Notes: generated by a model not told the origin, from the sequence alone. 64,000 bases of DNA from Sacculina carcini (GCA_916048095.2 OU696574.1:1377501-1441500); one strand, 5' to 3'. Shown: positions 1 to 28,204, numbered from the stretch's first letter. Program-made: numbers and translations.

Positions 1-241
1 TGACTCCGCCCACTTTGCAGCGCCGACCAATAGGAAGCAATCAATCAGCCATGATGGGCGTGCACGTGCCTGGTGTTCTGTTACGCTCGCCTGTCGCCGA
101 ATTCCGCTCGGACAGTTCGCTGTGAATTCCCGCCTGTTGGGGTCTGCGTTGGTGTGAAGTGATTTTTCGCTCTCTTTTGGCAGTAGTGTTGTGATTTGTG
201 ACAATCGGGGACATCTTATCTTCATCACCAGAAACTTAATT
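1..241 (+). promoter_or_regulatory. Probable 5' UTR and promoter-proximal region of the LIM-homeobox gene
   Basis: The sequence before the first predicted ATG (242) contains a CCAAT pentamer at 27-31 and a CACGTG E-box at 63-68, and no microsatellite, in contrast to what follows. No TATA box is evident. The transcription start is unknown, so this is positional inference. Confidence 0.35.
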
Positions 242-7693
<7,452 letters not shown>

Positions 7694-7767
7694 ACACAGC
7701 AGAAATACAAGAACAATTTATAAATCTCCAAGAATACAAGATTGAACTAATATAGGATTGATGTTTT

Positions 7768-7771
7768 ATCA

Positions 7772-7803
<32 letters not shown>

Positions 7804-7817
7804 CTCGTATATATATA
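7768..7817. repeat. (TA)n microsatellite in the LIM-homeobox 3' UTR region
   Basis: Imperfect TA repeat beginning about 75 nt after the LIM-homeobox stop codon. Confidence 0.85.
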
Positions 7818-8133
7818 ACATGCAAAAATAGCACTCAAAGAGAATGGAATTTTTGTTGGGTAATCGCTGATTGGTTGTGCATCCCACTTACACACACACA
7901 CACACACACACGCAGCACAATTACACACACGTGCTATACGCTGCGTAAACACTTGACAACACACAGCACAACACTTGTGCACACAGCAAAATCCCACACA
8001 CAAGAGAATAACAAAAAACAACAACAGACCCCAGCAGGGCTAAAAGGGACAGACAAAAAATAGGAATTTCCTCAGGAACAGCACATACGGAGACTTGGGC
8101 CAATGGGTGCTAATATGGAGCTGTGTGTGTGTG

Positions 8134-8165
<32 letters not shown>

Positions 8166-8325
8166 ATAGACGGACCAGGCAGGAGTATGCTGGAGCCTCT
8201 TATGCAGATGGACCACGATGATGGGGCGATTGTTTGATTCAGCTACAATAATCACAAGACGCTATTGTACACGCCCAAATTGTCTATCACAAAATTAAGA
8301 AAAAAAACAACAACAAATGTGCATC

Positions 8326-8331
8326 AATAAA
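8326..8331 (+). terminator. Candidate polyadenylation signal of the LIM-homeobox gene
   Basis: AATAAA about 630 nt after the stop at 7691-7693. Other AATAAA motifs occur farther on (about 9103), so the site is a candidate only. Confidence 0.35.
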
Positions 8332-9377
8332 ATATAGCTAAAAAAAGTCTAAAAAAAAGTCTCCAAATAAAACCCTCAAATAAAGTGTCAACACATTATT
8401 GGTTTTCAGAAATTCGCTTGTGGATTTACCGTCATATCAACTATCTAAAGCGGTACATCTACTTATTTGGCGTGTTCATTTATGCACAAAAACTTCAATT
8501 TTGCATACCAAATTTAGTAAAACCAATTTATATCGAACATAGAACAAAACTGAACAAAAATACGAAGCGATATGAAGTTTTTGCAACAAAAGCAACATGT
8601 GTGCGTGTATTGTCAACATATCACAGTCAAAAATGTCTGCTCAAGATTATTGCAATACAAGTATTGTCATCAATGCCAATCAACATGTATGTGTGTATGT
8701 ATGCATGATCGTGTGTATGTTGTATGTATGGTAGTATGGAGTTTTATACGACGCATGTATAAATTGGCTTATACACTATTACACAGTGCGTAAATATACG
8801 CATGTGTGTGTGTGTGTGTGTCTGCGTATGCATGTCTGAATGTGTATGTGCATGTGTGTGTGTGTGATGAGTATGAGCTTGTATCAAAACGGAATAGTGC
8901 AATGTATGGATGTACTTGCAGGCGATGCCCATATGCTCGCCCTTTGTATGACCGCCAGCCGTGTCATATGCCATATTTTGTGCGATGTATACACATTGCG
9001 CCGTATAACACGGATATAACTCATACAGTTCTTGCGTGTAATTACTGAATATGCACGTACATATTTGTGTGTGTATGTGTGTGTATGTGCGTGCGTGTGT
9101 CAAATAAAGTATTATTTGTCAGCACTGTTTGGTATATATTATATTGAATAAATTTGGATCAGGCTATATACGTATATATTAAAAAAAGGTATAACTGAAA
9201 GGAGAACAGAGTATGTTTGGGTTCATTGGTTTGAACAAGTGTTACCCTACGATACGAATCTCACGCTATTTCCCGACACTAACATACACACACACACACA
9301 CACATGCATACATACACGCGTACAAACAGATTTCAACGCGCATGAGTGAACACTAATAGTTGTATCCCCCAGAAGCT
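8332..9377. other. Intergenic stretch without a recognised gene
   Basis: AT-rich DNA with TG microsatellites at about 8684-8730, 8801-8867 and 9066-9100 and a CA tract at about 9285-9304. The open frames here are TG/CA translations with no family similarity. Confidence 0.5.
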
Positions 9378-10060
9378 CCACCACTGACACGACATCACTG
9401 ACACGACATCACTGACACGACACCACTGACACGACACCACTGACACGACACCACTGACACGACATCACTGACACGACACCACTGACACGACATCACTGAC
9501 ACGCCATCACTGACGCGAAACCACTGACACGACATCACTGACACACCATCACTGACATGACACCACTGACACTACATCACTGACACGACATCACTGGCAC
9601 GACACCACTGACACGACATCACTGACACGACACCACTGACACGACATCACGGACACGACATCACTGACGCGACATCACTGACATGACACCACTGACATGA
9701 CACCACTGACACAACATCACTGACACGACACCACTGACACGACATCACTGACGCGACATCACTGACACGACACCACTGGCACGACACCACTGACACCACA
9801 CCACTGGCACGACACCACTGACACGACATCACTGACACACGACACCACTGACACTACACCACTGACACGACACCACTGACACGACATCACTGACACGACA
9901 CCACTGACACTACACCACTGACACGACACCACTGACACGACATCACTGACACGACACCACTGACACGACATCACTGACACCACATCACTGACACACGACA
10001 CCACTGACACGACACCACTGACACGACATCACTGACACGACACCACTGACACGACACCAA
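9378..10060. repeat. 14-bp minisatellite (ACATCACTGACACG-like unit)
   Basis: About 680 bp of tandem 14-bp units, alternating T or C at one position with scattered point changes and a few 15-16-bp variants. Because 14 is not a multiple of three, each frame gives a 14-residue repeat over 42 bp, which explains the Cys/Trp/Val-rich open frames on the minus strand. I see no reason to think it is coding. Confidence 0.95.
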
Positions 10061-11895
10061 CACTTCTAACAAAACCCAGTTCGGAATTAGCATAACACGA
10101 TTGTCGCCTTGGTTGTACACACGCCCGATTCTCAAACCGACAATCCCGGTCGGTCGGAGGCCGAGGACAGACGGGGAGCTTGGACAGGGGTTAAGCTGCG
10201 TCGAATTCGACGCAACTAGATCGTCGGTGACGACAACTTCACGGACCAACGACGACTAACGCGATTAAACCCCGACAAACTTTACACACACACTGACACA
10301 CACACATACACACACAGGGCACGTACGTGTGTTGATGAGGCTCAATTGGATTGTTGTGCCGATGATGTGCTAACAACACATGCGCATACAAATACATATA
10401 TGTGTGTGTGTGTGTGTGTGTGAGCGTCGTGTGTGAATTGTAAATAGGCACGAACAAACGAAAACACCCATAGACACACACATACAGACAGACACACATA
10501 CACACACACATTGGACATTGTGCAAAGAACTAGTTGTATACGTGTATGTATGTGTGTGTGTGTGTGTGTGTGTGTAAACTAGAGTGTTGTGCCTTAGTGA
10601 ACAGGTTGTGGGGTAGCTTATCTCCCCCTGGTTACACCATTATTGTTAGTGTTCGTTTCGGCGCTGATTTAGCGCCGTTTACAATTTGGAAAATTGTAGA
10701 ATTTTCACCTTGAATTAATATACAAATTCAACGTCATGATCAATATATAATCCTTTGGGGAAAATGATATTTCAATCTCCACTATAGATGTAGCAGGATT
10801 GTTTTTTGCACGAGTGAGAAAAAATCACACCTCGTCTATTGATTTTGAGAATAAAAACAAAAACTGCGCAGTTTGTCGCTAAAATGCAACAAACACCACA
10901 AAACCGAAACGCACACAAAACTGTTTATTGTAATAGAAAAAGTGTACACAAACACCCACCCAAACAATGACAAACACAAAAACATACAAACACACACATT
11001 GATGAGACCAAAATGCCAAATAAAACTCATTGTATATATACAAGATCTCCAAAAAGTCCATATTTGATTTCAGTTTGCGTCTACAACAAACGGATAATGT
11101 ATAAGCAAAGCTACTAAAAACTGTTCATATATATAGACAAATGGCACTCAAGATCCAAACCCTTCTTAGATATATACCAGCCTATCTTGTGCACAATTCT
11201 TTCTATATAGAATAATTACTGCAAAATAAGTCAAATTTGAATACCAAAAAAAAAACAGTCACATGATCTCAAAGTGATAAACAGAATATTTTTTGTGCAA
11301 AACTGGACTAATTACATCACAGGGAATCGCAAAATAAAAACAAAAACAAAACACACACACAAAATCACACCATCAGTTGTTGGTTCTATATATAAAAATT
11401 GACTCATAGAAATACACAACAAACACAAAGATAGCTTGCAACACACAAGCATACAAATTTCGATACACCAATCAAAACAGTTTGTGATAAGATAAGATTA
11501 AAATATATAATAAAAGACACTCGCATTGTGAATGTGTCACTGATGTATGACACTTGCAAAAGATTTTTCACATTCAAATCTCGCTTATATATCTAGGCAT
11601 AAACTCCCATAACGAACACAAACAACTTTGGCAGACAAAGAACTGACTGGAAAAACAAACAGAAAACACGTAATAAAAAACTCACGTCCTGAATACCTGA
11701 TATTATTGGGAGAATTTCAAACGCAAAGCGCAAGTGTCAAATGTTGAAGTTCAGAATATTTTGAAAAATTACGCACTTGAATATAACAATATAGTTGGAA
11801 AACAATTGTTCTATCCTAAAATTCTACCCCGTCACTTGTACCCAACGTAAATAGAATTTACCCACAATTAAATACATAAACACAAGTAAATAAAT

Positions 11896-11899
<4 letters not shown>
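10061..11899. other. Intergenic stretch without a recognised gene
   Basis: About 10061-10260 is moderately GC-rich unique sequence. CA/TG tracts occur at about 10285-10315, 10401-10423 and 10551-10575. From about 10700 the DNA is AT-rich with scattered short A runs. No conserved coding or RNA motif was found. Confidence 0.45.
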
Positions 11900-11946
<47 letters not shown>

Positions 11947-12228
11947 GAAGACAACAGCTAGATACAACTAGATTACATACATGAAACAACACTTTGACGT
12001 TTATAGCGGAAAATGCCAATAAAATGGCACCACAGACAAACACACACACATACACACACACTGCCGCACACATATACATACACATTGACACACAAACGCA
12101 CACTGACATACTCACACACACATTGAGACGCACACACACACACACACACACATACACATTGACACACGCACACACACACTGACACATTGATACATACTGA
12201 CAAACACACACACACACACACAAAAACT

Positions 12229-12267
<39 letters not shown>

Positions 12268-12372
12268 TGACACATTGACACATACACAAACACGCTGACA
12301 CACAAACACACACACTGACACACGCACACACATACACACACACCGACACACATATACACACAAACACACACC
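11900..12372. repeat. CA-rich microsatellite cluster
   Basis: A pure (CA)n run at about 11900-11943, then a degenerate CA-rich block from about 12040 to 12372 with ACTGACACA interruptions. It encodes only Cys/Val or Thr/His frames. Confidence 0.9.
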
Positions 12373-13200
12373 GTTTAGTTGACTTTTGCAATTAGCACGA
12401 TATTTTCACTTGTATTTGATTGCATTCAACTAGCATGTTGCTTAAACTTGTGTTGTGGTGATGTTGTGTTGTTTGATATTGTTGTTATTACGACTGGTGG
12501 TGGTGGTGTAACTGGTGGAGGAGTGTGGTGGAGTCACCACACGTCTCGTATCCACCACCTGACAATGAATCTCCAACATTGACCATAATTCTCCCTCAGT
12601 AACTGACATACACACACACACACATACATACATAGTTCATGTCGTGTATATTAGCTATGTGCACACATTGGCAGATGCCTCAATATTAAAATTTTAAGTT
12701 ATTTAAATTTTAAATTATAATATTGAAGAAAATTAAATTATCAATATTTAAATTTTAGTTAGATTGGCTTGTGTATCATGACTGCAGATGCCTCGTTATT
12801 TTCAGCTAATTCTTATTCGCTGAACATTATTATTACCGTAAGAGTTTGTCAGTTCGGTATTTCCAGACTAGAGATGCGACCTAAAAAACCCGACGGTTTT
12901 TGAAAAAACCGCGACCAAAAAAACACGTTCTTTTTGGTTTTTCAAGAGTCAAGCAAAAAATTTTCAAGTATAAATATTATATGTCGTATGTATATTAGTT
13001 ACGTTATGAAAACGTTTGCCAATTGTGTATATTTTCTCATTCTCTACTGTACCATGTGTCATGTGGGCAATAAATAAATAAACTAACTAACACACACACA
13101 CACACACATACACATACATACACACAGTGATAAAATCGAATCCAACGCTTGTAGATTAATTACAATACACATAAACACATATATTATACATGTAATCAGT
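12373..13200. other. Region 3' of ATF6 without a recognised gene
   Basis: AT-rich DNA containing a TTG/TGG-rich patch (about 12455-12530), an AT-only patch (about 12690-12770), and a possible retroelement end, CAATAAATAAATAAAC, at about 13068 running into (CA)n. It should include the ATF6 3' UTR, but no minus-strand AATAAA was identified. Confidence 0.4.
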
Positions 13201-21106
<7,906 letters not shown>

Positions 21107-21124
21107 GGCAACCGGATGTTGCAT

Positions 21125-22608
21125 GTTGAAATAAGCTCCGGTCTACAGGCTAGTGCATAGACACAAAATGTAGTTATTATTATTTTCACTAATGAGTTTA
21201 TGAACATGAAAAAAATCGCAGCTGCAATGAAAGAACGTCGGAACGTAGGCAAGTTGATGCATACACGCAATTTTTACATGATTGTATGTCGGAATATTGT
21301 AAATAATGATACATTTATGAGCGCGAGTCAACAAGCAATTTATTACACTTAATGCAAAAAAACTCCAGCAGCAATCAATCTGTACTAATAGCATATAACC
21401 ACAACAACAACAAACCAGACACCAAACTCCACATCAACAGCGAACGCTAACACCAGCACGAGTTGCCAGGCTACACAATAACAATCCGCATTTGTATTTA
21501 GATCGGACATTTCATGAATTGACACGAAATTTAATTTAATTTTGTTGACTTCAACTTCATCGAACGCAATATCTGAATATTGTGATGCTTACTCATTCCT
21601 TAACGCCGTTTGCTTCTCTTCAATGACAGCTTCTCTTCTCCATCTTGTCTCTATCCATATCCTGTGTCCGTGTATGAGAGTTGTAAATGGGTATTGTGTG
21701 TGTGTGTGTGTGTTGTGAATGCTCCTGTGTCGCGCGCCAGTTTGTGATTTATTGCGCCATTTTGAATTGTATTGCTTGTTTCTCTTTATAGTAGTTTATT
21801 TTGTATTTATTTAAAATGTTGTTGTTTAGATGTACTTAGATTCTTTATTTATTAGTATATTGATGGTCATTCGCTTATCTGAGTGTTTATTCTTGCCGAT
21901 CGACATTTTGCTCTTTGACCGATATTATGCGCGCCTGTGTCGAATGGGCGCTATACCAAATACAAATGAAATGAATGAAATGCTTCGCCCGTAAGCTAAA
22001 ATATGATTTGTGAACGTTTTTATTGCAATTACGATCAGCATGAGCAATATTTTTCATTATCGTCTATATATACAGAAAATCGCAGTTAACGCATGACAAA
22101 ACATAGCAATCGATTTATAATTTTGTCTTTATTGTTTTTCATTATCGGTTTGACGGATTAGGTTGCGTAAATACAAAAACTACGCATCTGTTTCAATTGT
22201 TTTAATTCGCTTGGGTTCAGGCGAATTCACTCGATTTTTCAGCAATATCGTCTTATTTCACAGACAAATAGGTAATGCTAGTGGGACAAGTGCATATTGA
22301 CATACTGAAAATGATCCGTCAAACTATTTGATTTCTCCATTAGTTTCCCCATTGGATGTTGTCCGTATGTGCGGATACATACTTCTGATATTTTTAGGAC
22401 TTCTTTTCTCAGATATTGCTCTTGTGTAGCTAGGAACGAGTGCAATTTTTATTTTATAGTTTTTATTTTATCGTGAATTTCAGCGGGTTTCAGTGGTTAT
22501 TGAAAAATGAACAGCATACGTGTTTGTTTCAGACACTGCGTGTTTCAGACACTGCGCTGTTCGCTATTTGCTTCTCGCTGGGACCCCGCTGCTGTCGTCA
22601 TTCGTAGA
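21125..22608. promoter_or_regulatory. Divergent ATF6/SMNDC1 intergenic region
   Basis: About 1.5 kb separates the two head-to-head start codons, so both promoters and 5' UTRs should lie here. A short (TG)n occurs at 21696-21713, and the rest is AT-rich unique sequence. No TATA box or recognisable element could be assigned; the regulatory role is positional inference. Confidence 0.4.
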
Positions 22609-22906
22609 ATGGGCGACGATTTGCTGGATAATTTGAACACGTACAACGAGCAGCTGAAACAGGTACGCCCTCTGGCGGTGAAAATTTCGCATTCATCGCG
22701 CCAACTCGTTCCAATCGGCATCTCACTTTTTGTGTGTGCTTGTGCATGTGTGTGTGTGGGCAGGTGGAGGCGGCGTTGACCAACACTCCTGACGATGCCG
22801 AACTGCTGCGACTCAAGCGAGATCTGCTCGAAGTGCTCAAACTCACCACAGAGCTGATCGACTCTCAAACACCAGCCGCCTCCGCCGCTGCCTCCATTAC
22901 TGGTAA

Positions 22907-22939
<33 letters not shown>

Positions 22940-23743
22940 GGGACTAAGGCGCAAACATGCACTGTCACACACACACACACATACTCATTTATTTGTACAT
23001 GTGTTCAACTTGTTTGTACGTACGTAACTTGATGTGTGTGTGTGTGTGTATGTGTGTTCATACGTTCATATGTTTATTTGTCAACACATCATATATACAG
23101 GCAATTAACATAATATGAATACAATGTTGACTATGCTCTTTAAGCCTGGGGCTTCTTTTGGGCATATGGATTTAAACAAATTCAATGTTTATGAATATAC
23201 ATATTATATCACGTTGACAACATGAATGCTTACATGCAACGACAAAATACAAAATGTGTAAACATAGATATTAAGCTGTGTTAAAAAGTACTTTCATACA
23301 ATCACTAACATATTCGTACTCTTATTGGACATAATCATTTTGTGCTTGATCACTGTTCAATATTTGGAGTGTGAGAGTCTTTTTGAAGAGGTGATATTTG
23401 CGTTGTGCCAATAGTGATTTTAGTTGTGTGGCTAGTGTGTTAAATGCTGCTGGGGCAAAGTGGAAGATACTATTCCGATAAGATACTATAAGTGTGCGTA
23501 TGTATGTATGTGTGTGTGTGTGTATGTGTGTGTTTGCCTGTGTGTGTGTGTGTGTGTGTTTCAGGCAATGTCAACCAAGGACCGACGCGCTTGTGGAGAC
23601 AGGGGGATCGGTGTATGGCTCCCTGCACCGACGACTTTCAGTGAGTTTCAGTGAGCCGTTTCACTGGACCGTACAGCTGTTCCACACTACACCATACATC
23701 TCTCTGTCTTGCTTTCAGCCCTACACTCGTCGTTGATATATAT

Positions 23744-23784
<41 letters not shown>

Positions 23785-24338
23785 CACCGAGTTGTACTCA
23801 CCGAGTTGTTCTACAGGATTTGAGCTTAAGCTCGAGCTGACCTGTCTCTCAACCTATCAATTTTACTTTTAAACTCTGATATTTTTTCACTCTCGACAAT
23901 ATCCGTGGGTAGTTTATTCCAACTATCTATAGCTCTGTATGGGAAGCTGTACTTCTTTATATCCTTTTTGCTACGGGGTTTCCTTAATTTATACTTTTGT
24001 CCTCTTCCTTTCATCTGCTTATAAAAACCTGTAATTACTGGAGTAGCCATCTCTTTCATATACTTAAATATGTTTATCAAGTCCCCCCGCTTTCTTCTGT
24101 CCTCCAGACTAGTTAGGTTCAGAGCTTGAAGTCGTTCCTCATAGGTCCTGTCCGTCAGTTTCGGAGCAAATTTCGTCTTTGGAGTCTTTCCAGTTTCTTT
24201 TTGTGTCCCACCTCATGGGGGGACCAGACCACGGCGGCGTACTCCAACTTGGGTCTAATCACTGACACTATCAACTCTCTAATCATATGCTCATCCAGAA
24301 ATTCGAAGGTGTGTTTAATTCGAAGGTGTGTGTGTGTA

Positions 24339-24424
<86 letters not shown>

Positions 24425-27031
24425 CTCACCGAGCTGTTTCCGCAGAAATGAGTCAAACGTTCTTAGCTCCCGCCTTCCAGATATCTTACTTCTTTTTGTA
24501 CATTTGTGTTGTGTTTTGTGGTTGACAATTTCCTTCGATGATTCATTCCAATAAGCTATTGATCTGTGTATATGTTTACATGTGTGTGTATGTGTTTCAT
24601 GTGTGTGTGTGTGTCTGTGTGCAGGTACTACGAGGCGACGGTTGACGATGTGACTAGTGAGGGAGACGTTTTGGTCAGTTTTGTCAGCTACCCGGGAACG
24701 CACGTCACCAAGCTGAGCTTGTTGAAGGAGTGCGACACGGCGGTGGCCAATGCCGACAGTGCAGACGAGACGGATGGCGACGCGTCCGGCTCGAAAGCGG
24801 CGCGGCAGGAGCAGGACGGCGATCCCGCATCCAAGACGTTCAACAAGTGCGTGTCCTCACTGAGTGGTTCTCAAACTCTCTTTTTTCTCTTCTCTGATTC
24901 TCCACTTCTTAATTATTATTATTAGTATTAATTACAGGCAAATCCAGTAGCATGGGGGAAGAGTGCAAGCACTATTACCACCCTAAGGTGGCCCCATGTA
25001 CCGGAAGCGCCCAAAAGATTCAGAGAGAAAGAGAGTTCGAAAAGAAAAAAGTCTAGAAAGAGAGTTGGAAAGGAAGATAATAAATAAATAACAATAAATA
25101 ATAGACCATCATCTGATAACAATCCATAATGTCACTCCGCCCACGTTCCTCAATAAATAATTAATTAATCAGCCATCGCTTCATTTTCCACACAACACAG
25201 CGCTGATAAATTCACTAAATTCAGTTGTTACATCAAAGGAAATGTCATTAGAGGTTATTGGAAACAAAAATAAACGAATTTGTATAGATAAAAACACACA
25301 CATAGTTGTCCTGTTCTGTCCGACCTTTAGCTTTCCACTTGACAACTCTTCCATTCCCCACCAGACAGGGGAATTTCCCACAGGTCTAGCTAAAATGTCC
25401 TCACATACGCGCCCATTTTAATGGACCAGTGCCAAAACCGGATAGAACTGGAAATACGTGTGTGTTTTTTATCAATTCGAACAACAACAACAACAACAAT
25501 GTATTTGTATAGCGCTCACATAGAAACAAGCGCGAAAGAGACAACAATGAGAAACAACAGTACACGATTACAAGATGTGCGAACAGAAGTATAAAATTCA
25601 CAGAAAGCCAAAAAAAATGAAATAAAAAAAAACATAAGTAATTGTAAATTGGAGTCATAGGGAAGCGTAAGGTGTAAGAGTGCGAGAAGTGGGATCAAAA
25701 GATTTAGCAAAAAGATATTTACGAAGTGAGGAGGAAAATATACTGAAGGGTGATTAATCTTAAACTATACCTTTTACAATTTGATTGGTCCCATCTGAAA
25801 TAATATTAGTCCCACCTGTATTCAACAATATTATAAATAGTCCCAATTGGAATTCAACTTTTCATGTGAACTACAAGCAAATGTACTGACAATAATAGAG
25901 TTTGATATAAAATTTAAAATCAATTAAATACATTGTAGTTCTAGTTGGGACAATTTTAATTTCAGTTGGGACAAATCAAATAGTAAAAGGTATAGTTATG
26001 GTTTCTTTTCTAGTTTTGTTTCTAGTTTTGTAGTTTTCTAGTAGCATTGTTGCTGTTGTTGCATTCAGTATGTTGTTGCATTCAGTATGTTGTTGCATTT
26101 AGTATGTTGTTGCATTGTTGTTATTGTTGCATTGTTGTTATTGTTGCATTCAGTATGTTGTTGCATTGTTGTTGTTGTTGCATTCAGTATGTTGTTGCAT
26201 TCAGTATGTTGTTGCATTGTTGTTGTTGCATTCAGTATGTTGTTGCATTGTTGCTGGTGTTGCATTCAGTATGTTGTTGCATTCAGTATGTTGTTGCATT
26301 CAGTATGTTGTTGCATTCAGTATGTTGTTGCATGCTTAAATTTTCGTACTCAGTTTGTGTCTGCCATATCCACACTCCAGTAGCTTCTAATAGTCCCTCA
26401 TCTGTATGGCAAAGCTGGATTTATCCTTCTTCCTCATACACCTCATGAGTTTCATTAATTCACTTCCACTGCCTCCTATTCTATCGGACAAATGCCAAAC
26501 AAACCAATCCTTTCTATGCAATTTTTGTTTCAATGTCTATGCACATTCTTGTGTGTGTGTTTGTGTACTCACCTATTTGTACTCAGCTATTTGTTTATCA
26601 CAGGAGATGAGCTGTGCTCGTGCTGTCCTGTCTCCAACCAACCCTCTAGTAACCTATCTTCCTTGAAATTCCCAGTATTTCACACTATCCAGTCTTTCTT
26701 TAAATGCTGCTACGCTATTAGCTCCTACAATATTCTCCCCAATAACTTATTCCAGACATCAACACACCTGTATATGGGAAACTATACTTCTTAATATCTC
26801 TCAAACATCTAGTTATCTTCAGTTTTTTTCCATGACCCCTCTTGCCTGAATTATCCCAAACTATACAATTATTCCTATCTAACTTTTGCATACCCATTGT
26901 ATGTCTAAAAATATTAATCAAGTCGCACCTTAGCCTACGTTGTTCTAAAGATGGCAAACCAAGTTCTTTTAGTCTTTCCTTCCACTAATTTCTAGTTTAT
27001 ATCCTTCCTCAACACAACCATTAACCGTCCG

Positions 27032-27076
<45 letters not shown>

Positions 27077-27679
27077 GGTGCAGGCGATCGAATCGTGACC
27101 AGCAGGAGTACTTGAAGAAGCGCAAGTTGAAGAAACAACAGCGCTTCAAGGAGCTGGAAGAAAGTCGTGAGCAAGAAAAGAGCCGATGGCAACATTTTCA
27201 TTGCAAGGTCCATTACTACTATCTATCTATATCAACACTTTCATTGCAAGGTCCATTTCTACTATCTACCTATCTATCTGTCTATCTATTTATTTGTCTA
27301 TTCATATATCTATCTATTTATCTATCTATTTATCTATCTATCTATTTATCTATATCTATTTATTTATATCTATTTATCTATATATTTATCTATCTATTTA
27401 TCTATCAATCTATCCATCTATTTATATATCTATCTATTCCGTCTTCTCTCACTTTTTATTCGGTGTGTGTGTGTCTATATGTATGCATGTGTGTATATGT
27501 GTATGTGTGTGTGTGTATGCTAGGCGAAGAAGGGACGTGGTATGCGCGGAGTGACCAAGTCATCCATATTCAAAACGCCCGACGCCGTGCGTGGACGCGT
27601 GGGCGTTGGTACGTGCAACAAGGGAGGCCGACCTATGACGTCATATTCGGGCGCCGACAAGTGGAAGAGGGGCATGTAG
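22609..27679 (+). CDS. SMNDC1: SMNDC1/SPF30, Tudor-domain splicing factor
   Basis: Six exons: 22609-22662, 22764-22902, 23565-23640, 24625-24846, 27084-27207, 27524-27679; phases agree, 256 residues (human 238). An N-terminal coiled helix (VEAALTNTPDDAELLRLK), a Tudor domain at about residues 72-125 (LWRQGDRCMA, YYEATVDDV, VSFVSYPG), an acidic linker, a basic helix (EYLKKRKLKKQQRFKEL), and the conserved tail SIFKTPDAVRGRVGVGTC are in the human order. Family role: a U2-associated factor needed to recruit the U4/U6.U5 tri-snRNP. The start MGDDLLD was chosen over an in-frame ATG at 22507 by analogy with the family start. Every acceptor follows a TG tract. The Tudor position that is Trp in SMN and human SPF30 is Cys here. 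Confidence 0.93.
23776..24552 (-). mobile_element. CR1-like LINE C-terminal fragment (family C), split by (GT)n
   Basis: On the minus strand it reads a reverse transcriptase C-terminus: VIRPKLEYAAVVWSPH, KKLERLQRRN, then RRKRGDLINIFKYMKE and IKKYSFPYRAIDSWNKLP. A (GT)n array (24326-24423) separates it from a further piece at 24425-24552 that may be a second family member. It lies in SMNDC1 intron 3, antisense to the gene. Confidence 0.75.
24326..24423 (+). repeat. Long (GT)n microsatellite
   Basis: Pure GT for about 80 bp after a short imperfect start, in SMNDC1 intron 3 inside LINE-derived DNA. Confidence 0.95.
24908..25000 (+). mobile_element. Repeat family F, copy 2
   Basis: TTATTATTAGTATTAATTAC then CCAGTAGCATGGGGGAAGAG and CACTATTACCACCCT, as at 19000-19098. 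It lies 60 bp into SMNDC1 intron 4. Confidence 0.5.
25180..25385. mobile_element. Repeat family E, copy 1
   Basis: About 200 bp alignable by eye with 52625-52815 (CAGCGCTGATAAAT near the start, GATAAAAACACACACA in the middle, GGGGAATTTCCC at the end). Class unknown. Confidence 0.5.
25480..25752 (-). mobile_element. L2/CR1-like LINE 3' end (family B), short copy
   Basis: Starts at (AAC)n, then TGTATTTGTATAGCGCTCAC, and matches 44500-44785 closely. In minus orientation it is the last part of a reverse transcriptase frame plus a 3' UTR ending in (GTT)n. It lies in SMNDC1 intron 4. Confidence 0.7.
26041..26335 (+). repeat. Minisatellite of GTTGTTGCATTCAGTAT units
   Basis: About 295 bp of 17-bp units mixed with shorter GTTGTTGCATT units, in SMNDC1 intron 4. 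No coding meaning is suspected. Confidence 0.9.
26565..27000 (-). mobile_element. CR1-like LINE 3' fragment (family C)
   Basis: The minus strand gives RCDLINIFRHTMG and IKKYSFPYTG, a decayed relative of the reverse transcriptase end at 23826-24080, and it shares long identical blocks with 18046-18282. The 3' end is AACAAATAGCTGAGTACA. Confidence 0.7.
27034..27074 (+). repeat. (TG)n tract at the SMNDC1 exon 5 acceptor
   Basis: A pure TG repeat ending 9 nt before the exon at 27084, taking the place of a pyrimidine tract. Confidence 0.9.
27222..27440 (+). repeat. (CTAT/TTAT)n tetranucleotide repeat
   Basis: About 220 bp of CTAT and TTAT units starting just after the SMNDC1 exon 5 donor. Confidence 0.9.
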
Positions 27680-27903
27680 ATCGAGGGGGGATGACACAGG
27701 CGGGGTGTGGGGGTGGGTTTCAGTGAATAGGGCCTCAGGCGACCGTAACTGGCGCGTCGGCGTACAAAAACATCGCCGCAGGGCTTGTGTATCAGCGAAA
27801 TACGCACACACACACATGCACAGTTTTTATGTGTGTGTGTGTATGTATGTATGGAGTCCTTAAGGCTTGTTTTGTGTTCAGCGCTTTGTCATGAGAAGCA
27901 TTC

Positions 27904-27905
<2 letters not shown>

Positions 27906-27964
<59 letters not shown>
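27906..27964 (+). repeat. (GT)n in the SMNDC1 3' UTR
   Basis: Pure GT repeat between the stop (27677-27679) and the AATAAA at 28019, so probably transcribed as UG repeat in the mRNA. Confidence 0.85.
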
Positions 27965-27967
<3 letters not shown>

Positions 27968-28018
27968 GAAATGTTGTTCGTGTCATGATTGCGTTTCATC
28001 TGTGGAAAATATCCAATC

Positions 28019-28024
28019 AATAAA
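28019..28024 (+). terminator. Polyadenylation signal of SMNDC1
   Basis: AATAAA, 340 nt after the stop codon, in the gap between two convergent genes. Confidence 0.6.
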
Positions 28025-28198
28025 TGAACGATAAGTGATGTTTAATTTTTTTCCCGATTTTTATCAGCCGGCGAAGTATCATTTTGTGTCCTGGAAATTT
28101 TAATGGCTTATCGTTGAGCGCTGATATATTTGGGTCGCTGATATATTTTTGTGTGCGATTTTCGCATTTCAGAAGCAGAGAGCTCAAGCCAAAAGCTG

Positions 28199-28204
28199 TT
28201 TATT
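28199..28204 (-). terminator. Candidate polyadenylation signal of the M13-like gene
   Basis: TTTATT on the plus strand, AATAAA on the minus strand, 112 nt past the M13-like stop. Confidence 0.5.

Noticed and set aside
9647..10249. Cys/Trp-rich repeated open frames on the minus strand
   Set aside because: Produced by the 14-bp minisatellite in all frames; no signal peptide or cysteine framework.
22507..22608. Upstream in-frame ATG as the SMNDC1 start
   Set aside because: The 34 added residues have no counterpart in the family, whereas MGDDLLD at 22609 matches the usual acidic start.
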